Shown here: positions 1 through 6,156 of the stretch, in pieces | Position numbering within the stretch: position 1 is the first letter of the stretch | Layout of the letters: every line of letters starts with the position of its first letter | Source of the DNA: a virus | Reading direction: 5' to 3' (one strand) | DNA: 36,979 nt | IMG/VR virus record: IMGVR_UViG_3300035183_000082 | Coordinates: 1 to 36,979 of that record | Program-made: the position numbers and the translations under genes | The notes under the pieces: generated by a model | Database searches by the model: none | Seen by the model: only the letters and a program-made list of their open reading frames with translations | What the model was told of the DNA's origin: nothing

Positions 1-147
1 GGCGTTGTGGATGACAGGGGCGACGAAGAAGAGCCCGACAAGATCGACTGCGGTGAGATCGTCACGATCCCCCGCGGTTGCGTATGTGGGGACATAATCC
101 CGCTTGACGTGCGTCCTGCACTGAAGAAAAAGGTGGTGCTGAAGTGA
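1..147 (+). CDS. 3' end of an unidentified gene (partial)
   Basis: An open frame enters from the left edge and ends at a TGA at 145-147, leaving 48 visible residues. The tail is acidic at first and then lysine-rich, with three cysteines (one TIPRGCVCGD stretch) that could bind metal, but no family is recognisable from so little. Its stop overlaps the GTG start of the dNMP kinase gene (GTGA), the tight coupling seen throughout this operon, which is the main reason to believe it is translated. Function unknown. Confidence 0.55.
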   Translation, partial: GVVDDRGDEEEPDKIDCGEIVTIPRGCVCGDIIPLDVRPALKKKVVLK

Positions 148-698
148 TCATCGGGCTTGCTGGTAAGATCGGAGCAGGTAAGACAACAGCCGCCCTCGAT
201 CTTTGCGACAACTACGGGTTCACCCGCAATCGTTTCGCGGGCCCCATCAAAGACATGATGCGCGCCCTCGGACTGACTGAGCAGGAGATCGATGGGGATC
301 TCAAGAATAGCCCCTGTCCACTTCTATGTGGGCGTACTCCTCGCCATGCGATGCAGACGCTTGGAACGGAGTGGGGACGCGATTTGATCCATCCCGACTT
401 TTGGGTGTCGGTCTGGAAGTCTCGTTGTAGCTCCGACCGCATCGTTGCCGATGACGTGCGCTTCCCGAATGAAGCCGCCGCCATCCGTGCGATGGGCGGT
501 AAGGTCATCATGATCAAGCGCCCCATCAAGGTCCCTGCCGATCTAGTGGACCCCGCAGGCTCTCCTTTCGAGACGAAAACCCTGCACGCCTCGGAGCGTT
601 TCGAGTTCGAGCCTGACACGGAAGTCGTGAATGACGGTACCCTCGAGCAGCTCTATACGCGCGTTCGAGCAGCCGCCTGCCTTGTGAGTCAGTCATGA
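144..698 (+). CDS. Deoxynucleoside monophosphate kinase
   Basis: A 184-residue P-loop kinase predicted to phosphorylate dNMPs to dNDPs in the cytoplasm for phage DNA synthesis. The Walker A motif GKIGAGKTT is at residues 7-15. A DDVRFPNEA segment near residues 103-111 and the overall length match the phage dNMP kinase family (T4 gp1-like). The start is a GTG overlapping the stop of the preceding gene, and its own end overlaps the next ATG (ATGA at 695-698). It sits among head genes beside an HD nucleotidase, so nucleotide metabolism genes are found in both transcription blocks of this phage. Which dNMPs it accepts, and whether one is a modified base, cannot be read from the sequence. Confidence 0.85.
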   Translation: MIIGLAGKIGAGKTTAALDLCDNYGFTRNRFAGPIKDMMRALGLTEQEIDGDLKNSPCPLLCGRTPRHAMQTLGTEWGRDLIHPDFWVSVWKSRCSSDRIVADDVRFPNEAAAIRAMGGKVIMIKRPIKVPADLVDPAGSPFETKTLHASERFEFEPDTEVVNDGTLEQLYTRVRAAACLVSQS

Positions 699-1309
699 GC
701 CAGGAAAGCATCATGCGCGGCGACGGCTGCGGGTGGATACAACTGGCGACTGGTCGCAAGTTCCGGGTGCCCGCCTTTTCGCCGGACGAGATCACAATCG
801 AGGACGTGGCGCATGCCCTGTCCATGCAATGTAGATATGCGGGGCATTGCCTCCGGTTCCTCTCCGTCGCCGAGCATTGCGTGCACCTATGGCGTTGTGC
901 CCCTGCACACGTCAAATATCCCGCCCTGATGCACGACAGCTCCGAGTCCGTCTTGTCGGACATTCCGCGTTCTATCAAAGACTTGATGCCTGAGTATCGC
1001 GCACTCGAGGATCGGATCATGCACATGATGGCGAAGAAGTGGTGCTTCGAGTGGCCGATGCACCCAATCGTCCGGGAGCTCGACTCGCGCATCCTGCTTG
1101 ACGAGCGGGCACAGAATATGCCGAAGTTCCTGCTCCCGGGTCAGCCCTTCTCCGCTCCTGCCGGCTACAGCTACGTCGAAGAGGAGGCCGATGGCTGGCC
1201 CTTCCAGTTGGAGCCTCTCGGCATCAAGCTCGAGTTCTGGTCCCCGCATGAAGCCGAGATGCGGTTCTTGGAGGCATTCAATGTCAGTGCACCAGCATCA
1301 GTGCGGTGA
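695..1309 (+). CDS. HD-domain nucleotidase (YfbR-like)
   Basis: A 204-residue HD-superfamily metal-dependent phosphohydrolase. Visible metal ligands are H61 in the SVAEHC segment, the H80-D81 doublet in ALMHDSSE, and D89 in LSDIP. This matches the order H...HD...D of YfbR-type 5'-deoxynucleotidases, which remove phosphate from dNMPs. It is translationally coupled to the kinase before it (ATGA overlap). The 3' end overlaps the start of the minor head gene by 29 bases. A kinase and an HD nucleotidase side by side suggest control of the deoxynucleotide pool during infection. The exact substrate is inference, and dNTPase activity is also possible for this superfamily. Confidence 0.8.
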   Translation: MSQESIMRGDGCGWIQLATGRKFRVPAFSPDEITIEDVAHALSMQCRYAGHCLRFLSVAEHCVHLWRCAPAHVKYPALMHDSSESVLSDIPRSIKDLMPEYRALEDRIMHMMAKKWCFEWPMHPIVRELDSRILLDERAQNMPKFLLPGQPFSAPAGYSYVEEEADGWPFQLEPLGIKLEFWSPHEAEMRFLEAFNVSAPASVR

Positions 1310-2204
1310 CCATGGGGTCCCTGATCGGGACCCTACTGGCACCTTCAAGATCAGGCGGCGCTTCGACCGCGAGGTAACGGAACGCTACGACAAGCTCCGC
1401 AAGCTCGTCTCGAGGACCTTGCTCGGCCTCGACGTGCTTGGAGCCAAGGGCGCATCGGAGAGCTCCATCTCCTTTGCGCGATTGTATGGGGACCACAATC
1501 CATATCACGCCTTCATGGCTTGGCTCCGCGATGCGACGGCACAAACGGTATTGGGGCCGACGAACGCGCGCTGGTCCGACGTATACGTGCTGGCCTCGTA
1601 CGCGCATGGAGCGCGTAAGGCGACCATGAAGTGCCGTGCCGCGAAGACGCGCGGCGTCTGGACCCGTATCAAGGACGCCGACTCGACAGACCCAATCCAT
1701 GCGACCTCCCTGGCGACAGGGTACTCCCGGACATTCGACAGCTTCAAGAACGTGACCGACGTGATGCTCGCGCAGGTCTCGCGCATTATCGCGGAAGCTG
1801 CCATGCGCCAGTGGGACCCGGAGAAGGTCAATAGGGCCGTACTCGATCGGGTGGCGCGCATCGGCATGACACGGTCGCGGGTCGTGGTGGCATATGAGAC
1901 CGTCATGTCCTACTACGCTGCCAGCTTGAACGTCTACTCGGAAGCCGGCGTGCACAACTTGAGGATCATTCCTGAGTACGTGCCGAACCCGCAACGCAAG
2001 GTCAGAGACGCCACTCGTGTCTACTACGTGCCGAAGGGGCGATGGCCGAAGGCCGAGTGGGTGACGCAAAAAGACGATCTAGTTTGCCCGCAGTGCGAGG
2101 CCCTTGACGGCCAGATCTTTACCATCTACACGGCCTCACGTATGTTGCCAGTGCATCCGAACTGCCGATGCGACTATGAGCCGATCTTTGACGAGGACGC
2201 GTAA
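1281..2204 (+). CDS. Minor head protein, Mu gpF / SPP1 gp7-like
   Basis: A 307-residue protein whose C-terminus carries the family signature: CPQCEALDGQ at 269-278, followed by P-V-H-P-N-C-R-C at 290-297. This is the Cys/His-rich end of phage Mu protein F-like head morphogenesis proteins. These proteins lie inside the procapsid near the portal and help head assembly or DNA ejection. The ATG at 1281 was chosen because GGAGG lies about 7 bases upstream and the conserved region begins soon after. The frame is open further upstream, but only antisense to nothing useful and inside the HD gene. The stop overlaps the next start (TAATG). The portal gene would be expected to the left of the window. 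Confidence 0.85.
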   Translation: MSVHQHQCGDHGVPDRDPTGTFKIRRRFDREVTERYDKLRKLVSRTLLGLDVLGAKGASESSISFARLYGDHNPYHAFMAWLRDATAQTVLGPTNARWSDVYVLASYAHGARKATMKCRAAKTRGVWTRIKDADSTDPIHATSLATGYSRTFDSFKNVTDVMLAQVSRIIAEAAMRQWDPEKVNRAVLDRVARIGMTRSRVVVAYETVMSYYAASLNVYSEAGVHNLRIIPEYVPNPQRKVRDATRVYYVPKGRWPKAEWVTQKDDLVCPQCEALDGQIFTIYTASRMLPVHPNCRCDYEPIFDEDA

Positions 2205-2482
2205 TGACAAAAGTCAATGGGGTGAAAATCACGCAGCCGCTCTTTGGGCCGGACGGCAATCCGGTCACTGGCCGCACCCTCGATCCCGAGGAGGTTTCCA
2301 AGCGGGTCCGCAAGAGACCCGCGCATGAGTACGAGGAAGCATCGAAACGTCTTTTCATTATGGCCGAGTTCTTCCAGAAGTCCAACATGCCGAAGAATAT
2401 CGTGGACGATGTAGTGAAGGGCGCGGTCCTACTTGGAGAGGTATACGTTGCCAAGAGAGAAGGGATCATCAAGAACGCATAA
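2204..2482 (+). CDS. Hypothetical protein, 92 residues
   Basis: A short soluble protein of no family I recognise. The N-terminus contains a G-P-D-G-N-P-V-T-G-R turn-rich stretch and the rest looks helical and charged (EEVSKRVRKR, then EYEEASKRLF). Its start overlaps the stop of the minor head gene by one base (TAATG), so it is probably translated by re-initiation. By position it may be a small head-associated factor, but nothing in the sequence proves that. Confidence 0.65.
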   Translation: MTKVNGVKITQPLFGPDGNPVTGRTLDPEEVSKRVRKRPAHEYEEASKRLFIMAEFFQKSNMPKNIVDDVVKGAVLLGEVYVAKREGIIKNA

Positions 2483-2639
2483 GGTCATTTGGTGCTTGAA
2501 TGACCGCGGAGCATGGGGAAGCTCCTTGTGGGATGTGCTTCGGAAGCGTGGGTGGGGTGGGGGCCTATTTCAATCGCCGATAACGCCGACAGGGCATCCT
2601 TGCTTCGCCTTCATGCGGATCAATCAAGGGGGCTTCCGC
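2483..2639. other. Short non-coding gap before the ATP-grasp cassette
   Basis: About 157 bases in a genome where neighbouring genes usually overlap. Frames crossing it look like shadows without ribosome binding sites. The run contains a G-rich stretch around 2550-2570 and ends in an AAGGGGG ribosome binding site serving the ATG at 2640. No convincing promoter or terminator is visible. The gap marks the left edge of the accessory cassette. Confidence 0.4.
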
Positions 2640-3362
2640 ATGGATCAGGAGAAAGAGATCCTCATGAAGCTGAGCCAAGCCGGGTTCGTCACGATCCCCT
2701 CAGTCGAAGACTCGGAAGCCTATGAGGACAAACTCCTGCAGTCCCGTCTCTACCGCAAGTGGATGCCCCGGACTCTGATCTCTACCAATCGTGCCGAGGC
2801 CGAGTCGTTTGTCGGAACGCTGCCGTACCCGTTCATCTCTAAGTCGCGAACGGGGTCTGCTTCGTGTAATGTGCGACTTGTCAAGAGTGCGGCGGAAGCT
2901 CGCAAGGAGATCGCTCAGGCCTTTGGTCCTATCGGTCTTCGCGTACCACACAAGCTGGGTGAGCATATTCAAAAGGGGTACATCATCTGGCAGGAGTTTT
3001 GCCTTGATAATCCCTATGACTACCGTGTCTGCCGGATTGGTAACGATACGATGATGCTTCGCCGGTATAATCGTGACGATGTTCCGTTTGCATCGGGGTC
3101 CGGCAAAACAGAACCCGTGAAAATACTAGATGGTGAGACGCTGGACGTATTCACCTTTGCTGATCAGTTCTTCACAGCGACGGGAACCAAATGGTGCGGC
3201 ATCGACGTTGTGAAGGCGCGCGGGGGCTGGAAACTTCTGGAGACGACAATCGGTTGGTCGCAAAAGGCGTATGCCGATTGTGTATTCTTCGAGTCTGGGC
3301 GCCCCGGTGCGGATATTTGGGAGCTGACAGCAGATCAGTTGGAGCGAGGAGTTTTCGGATGA
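2640..3362 (+). CDS. ATP-grasp superfamily ligase
   Basis: A 240-residue protein with the ATP-grasp layout: a lysine in the PFISKSRTGSAS segment (K68, phosphate-loop region), a hinge-like IIWQEFCLDNPYDYRV stretch (115-130), R-R-Y-N near 141-144, and metal-ligand candidates D189 (WCGIDVVKA) and E201 (LLETTIGWS). ATP-grasp enzymes join a carboxylate to an amine or thiol through an acyl-phosphate. The partner substrates here are unknown. The ATG at 2640 is preferred because AAGGGGG lies 7-8 bases before it; an earlier in-frame ATG at 2613 has no such site. The domain is compact, lacking much of the N-terminal subdomain of typical members. It overlaps the next gene by ATGA. Possible roles are modification of a sugar, a nucleotide or a virion protein. 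Confidence 0.7.
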   Translation: MDQEKEILMKLSQAGFVTIPSVEDSEAYEDKLLQSRLYRKWMPRTLISTNRAEAESFVGTLPYPFISKSRTGSASCNVRLVKSAAEARKEIAQAFGPIGLRVPHKLGEHIQKGYIIWQEFCLDNPYDYRVCRIGNDTMMLRRYNRDDVPFASGSGKTEPVKILDGETLDVFTFADQFFTATGTKWCGIDVVKARGGWKLLETTIGWSQKAYADCVFFESGRPGADIWELTADQLERGVFG

Positions 3363-3616
3363 ACTTGGCAAAAGTGTGTGACAGGGTAGACGTGCGTATG
3401 GAGCACTTGCGTGAGGGACTTAGAGAACTTTCAATCGGGGACGCTGCAACCCAGGCAGGAGCTTTTATGCCGAGACTTAAAATCTCGCGCCGCGCCGTGG
3501 CGGCAATCTTCGCCACGCATTTTCACTGCCTGCAGTTTCCCCCTGAGTCGCAGGAGCCGACGCATGAGGAGCTGCTAGAGCTCTGGAAGATCCTTAAAGA
3601 GGAGATCATTGACTGA
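3359..3616 (+). CDS. Hypothetical protein, 85 residues
   Basis: Small, apparently helical and soluble, ending in an acidic and leucine-rich C-terminus (EELLELWKILKEEI). I recognise no family. The ATG at 3359 overlaps the ATP-grasp stop (ATGA), and its TGA overlaps the epimerase start (TGATG), so it is locked between two enzyme genes and is very likely translated. An upstream extension in the same frame lies wholly inside the ATP-grasp gene and is rejected. It may be a small partner of one of its neighbours. Confidence 0.65.
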   Translation: MNLAKVCDRVDVRMEHLREGLRELSIGDAATQAGAFMPRLKISRRAVAAIFATHFHCLQFPPESQEPTHEELLELWKILKEEIID

Positions 3617-4542
3617 TGGGGGGCATCCTTATCACCGGCTGCTACGGGTTCCTCGGGCACGCTACCGCCGTCCGCTTGTTGAGGGAGGGGCATCGCGTCA
3701 TCGGCATTGACAAGGAGCGTGATGCGATTAGCCCCAAGGGGCCGCGCATCGCCGACCTCGCGCAGTACAAGCAATTCGAGTTCAACGACCTGAACCTCAC
3801 GAACTATGACGGGGTCGTGAAGCTGTTTTGCGATAATAAGCCCGATATGGTCGTGCACTTCGCGGCGCAGTACTCTGTGCCTCTTCGCACACAAACGGCG
3901 CTTCAGTTCAGAGATGCAAATCTGATTGGATACTTCAATCTAATGGAAGCGTGCCGCATCTCAGGAGTACCCAAAGTGCTCTATGCCAGCTCGACCTTCG
4001 TACAGGATAATTCTCTTCCGAAGTCGATGTATGGAGCCACCAAGGAGTTCGGCGAGCGATGCGGCAACGTCTATTGTCATGAGGCCGGGATGGGCTTCAC
4101 GGCACTTCGCTTCGGCTCGACTTATGGCCCCGACTGCCGCCCCGATGTCGCCGCACACCAGCTCGTGAAGAAGCTCTTCGCGCGCCAGCCCATTGATGTC
4201 ACAGTCGGCGGCTTCAATTACAAGGTTGCGTTCCTCTACGTTGATGATGCGGTCGAGACCGTGGTGCGCTGCCTCAGCGTCGATTGGCCTTGTCTCTACA
4301 ATGTCTATACAGTCGTAGCCGAGGACTATCTCGCCGACCTGAACGATATTCTGACCGCGCTCGAGGAGCACTCCGGCATCAAGGCTGATCGGCGCGGTGA
4401 GCTGTCACCCCGACAAGGCTTCGTCATTCCGACTGAGAAGTGCGAACGTCTCCGCGAGTTCTGCGGATATGCCCCATCAACAAAACTCAACGAAGGCATC
4501 CGGCAGTTCGTGGAATGGTACAAGACGAAGCGCTCACGGTAG
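3616..4542 (+). CDS. NAD-dependent sugar-nucleotide epimerase (extended SDR)
   Basis: A 308-residue extended short-chain dehydrogenase. The Rossmann motif ITGCYGFLG is at residues 6-14, an acidic residue D32 ends the second strand, and the HFAAQ segment is at 81-85. The catalytic set is S125/S126/T127 with Y139-x3-K143 (MYGATKEFGE). The ordering and the LYASST segment resemble NDP-sugar 4-epimerases, in particular UDP-glucuronate epimerase-like proteins, so the expected reaction is epimerisation or dehydration of a nucleotide sugar. It is followed directly by two glycosyltransferase-like genes, which suggests it supplies their donor sugar. The gene overlaps the next one by 28 bases. Confidence 0.85.
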   Translation: MGGILITGCYGFLGHATAVRLLREGHRVIGIDKERDAISPKGPRIADLAQYKQFEFNDLNLTNYDGVVKLFCDNKPDMVVHFAAQYSVPLRTQTALQFRDANLIGYFNLMEACRISGVPKVLYASSTFVQDNSLPKSMYGATKEFGERCGNVYCHEAGMGFTALRFGSTYGPDCRPDVAAHQLVKKLFARQPIDVTVGGFNYKVAFLYVDDAVETVVRCLSVDWPCLYNVYTVVAEDYLADLNDILTALEEHSGIKADRRGELSPRQGFVIPTEKCERLREFCGYAPSTKLNEGIRQFVEWYKTKRSR

Positions 4543-5336
4543 TTCTCTGGCTTTGGAATGGGTGGCGTCCTGTCTACGACTACACCCATGTCAACGCCAT
4601 GGTGCGCATGCTCCGCGCGAACCTCAGCATCCCGTTTCGGATTGTCTGCTTCACGGACCTGCCGGACACTAGCAGCTTCATTTGCGAGACTCGTCCGCTT
4701 TGGGATATTGAGTTCAATGTCCTCGACCTTGACACAAAACCCGGTGCGCGACGGCCCCCTTTGCATAGGCTGAACCATAAGCCCTTGCATCCTCGCTTGC
4801 GAAAACCTCTTATTGTGCAGCCTATAGTGCAGCCTCCACAGCCGACTACAAAACCGAACTCCTACCGGCGTCTTCGCATGTTCAGTGAGTGGGCAGCGCA
4901 AGAGTTTCCCGGCACGATACTAAGCATTGACCTCGATGCGGTTGTAGTCAGCGACCTAGCGCCGATCCTGACCGATCATGACTTCCGTATCAATAAGGGG
5001 CGCTGCTCTCCCTATAACGGAGGCATGTGGATGCTCCGGACAGGGACAAGGCAACAGGTTTGGGATCAGTTCGGGTGCCATGCGTACCGCACCACAAGAC
5101 AGCGCGGTTGGATTGGTTCCGATCAGGCATGGATTGCCCACGTCTGCCCGAATGAGGCAACCTGGGATGCGGAGGACGGGGTCTACCATTACTCCTTGGC
5201 GACGAGGTCTGATCCCCTGCCGGAGTGCCGGGTCATGTTTACTGCGGGTGCAATCAAGCCTTGGCACGAGCAATTTCGCAAGCGCCATCCTGTGTTGCAC
5301 GGCATCTACATGAGGGCCCTTCGGTGCTCAACGTAA
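4515..5336 (+). CDS. Glycosyltransferase-like protein A (GT-A fold, DxD)
   Basis: A 273-residue protein with a GT-A-type nucleotide-sugar binding core: the hydrophobic strand TILSIDLDAVVVSDL carries the D139-L-D141 motif, followed by YNGGMWMLR and GSDQAW. All of these recur in the next gene, so the two are paralogs. A proline- and lysine-rich insert at about residues 74-114, containing an IVQP near-repeat, separates the N-terminal strand region from the core and is absent from the paralog. The start at 4515 lies inside the end of the epimerase gene and no strong ribosome site is visible, so coupling is likely. The acceptor is unknown; capsid or tail protein, phage DNA and host surface glycan are all possible. 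Confidence 0.7.
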   Translation: MVQDEALTVVLWLWNGWRPVYDYTHVNAMVRMLRANLSIPFRIVCFTDLPDTSSFICETRPLWDIEFNVLDLDTKPGARRPPLHRLNHKPLHPRLRKPLIVQPIVQPPQPTTKPNSYRRLRMFSEWAAQEFPGTILSIDLDAVVVSDLAPILTDHDFRINKGRCSPYNGGMWMLRTGTRQQVWDQFGCHAYRTTRQRGWIGSDQAWIAHVCPNEATWDAEDGVYHYSLATRSDPLPECRVMFTAGAIKPWHEQFRKRHPVLHGIYMRALRCST

Positions 5337-6076
5337 TCTGCTGGAAGTGGGGCACGAAGTTCACCGCGCAGCATATCAACTGGCTTCGTGACCAGCTCCT
5401 TTGGGGTATGCGTGGCGAGTCGTTCCGGTTGATCTGTGTGACGGACGATGCGCGCGGCATCGAGTGTGAGACGTTTCCACTGTGGAATGATTACGCCGAC
5501 GTGCCTGCCCCGCACGGACCTCATGGCGCGAGCTGCTTCCGGCGTCTCAAGCTCTTCAAGCCCGGCCAACTCCGCGAGATGGGTATCGCCGATGGCGAGT
5601 GGGTCGTGTCGATTGACGTGGACGTGCTGGTCATGGGTGATATCCGTCCGATCATGTTCAAGGAGGGAGCCGACTTCCTCGGCCTCAAAGTGAAGGGTGC
5701 GCGACATCCCATCGTCTATAACGGCACCCTATGGAAGTTCCGCGCGGGGACCCTCGCCACTTTGTGGGAGGGGTTCAATCCGGCCGCTTCGCCGAAGCTG
5801 CACAAGAACGCCGGGTATTTTGGCAGTGATCAGGCTCATTTTTCCTACTGTCTGATCAGGGGGCAAGGCATGAGCGCAGGGTGGGATGAAAGTGACGGTA
5901 TATACGCCTATCGGAGTTTGCGCGGACAGGGCTCCATGCCCGCGAATGCTCGTCTAATCAATTTCTGTGGGAGGTGGAACCCCTGGGATGCCGATGTGCA
6001 GAAGCACTCAGCATGGGTTCTGAATTTTTGGCCTCCGCGTAACTCAGGTCTTGCAATCTCGGAGAACCGAGGCTAA
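5324..6076 (+). CDS. Glycosyltransferase-like protein B (GT-A fold, DxD)
   Basis: A 250-residue paralog of the preceding protein. Shared landmarks in the same order are PLW at 52-54, the DxD strand VVSIDVDVLVMGDI (D98-V-D100), an R-P-I after it, YNGTLWKFR, GSDQAHF and DGIYAYRS. It lacks the proline-rich insert of protein A. The start is a GTG at 5324, 13 bases inside the end of gene A, with a GAGGG stretch upstream. No ATG in frame fits better. It closes the cassette; an 80-base gap follows before the head maturation gene. A tandem duplication that then diverged could give two enzymes adding successive sugars. Confidence 0.7.
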   Translation: MLNVICWKWGTKFTAQHINWLRDQLLWGMRGESFRLICVTDDARGIECETFPLWNDYADVPAPHGPHGASCFRRLKLFKPGQLREMGIADGEWVVSIDVDVLVMGDIRPIMFKEGADFLGLKVKGARHPIVYNGTLWKFRAGTLATLWEGFNPAASPKLHKNAGYFGSDQAHFSYCLIRGQGMSAGWDESDGIYAYRSLRGQGSMPANARLINFCGRWNPWDADVQKHSAWVLNFWPPRNSGLAISENRG

Positions 6077-6156
6077 ATCCTACAAACGAGTTACCGCGGT
6101 GGGGGCAACTTGAGTGCGGTAGCTTTGACCCCTTATTCAATCGGACAGGTGTTGAC

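Noticed and set aside
6110-6156. Promoter before the head maturation gene (TTGAGT with TATTCA)
   Set aside because: Both boxes match consensus poorly, and phage late promoters may not follow the host consensus.
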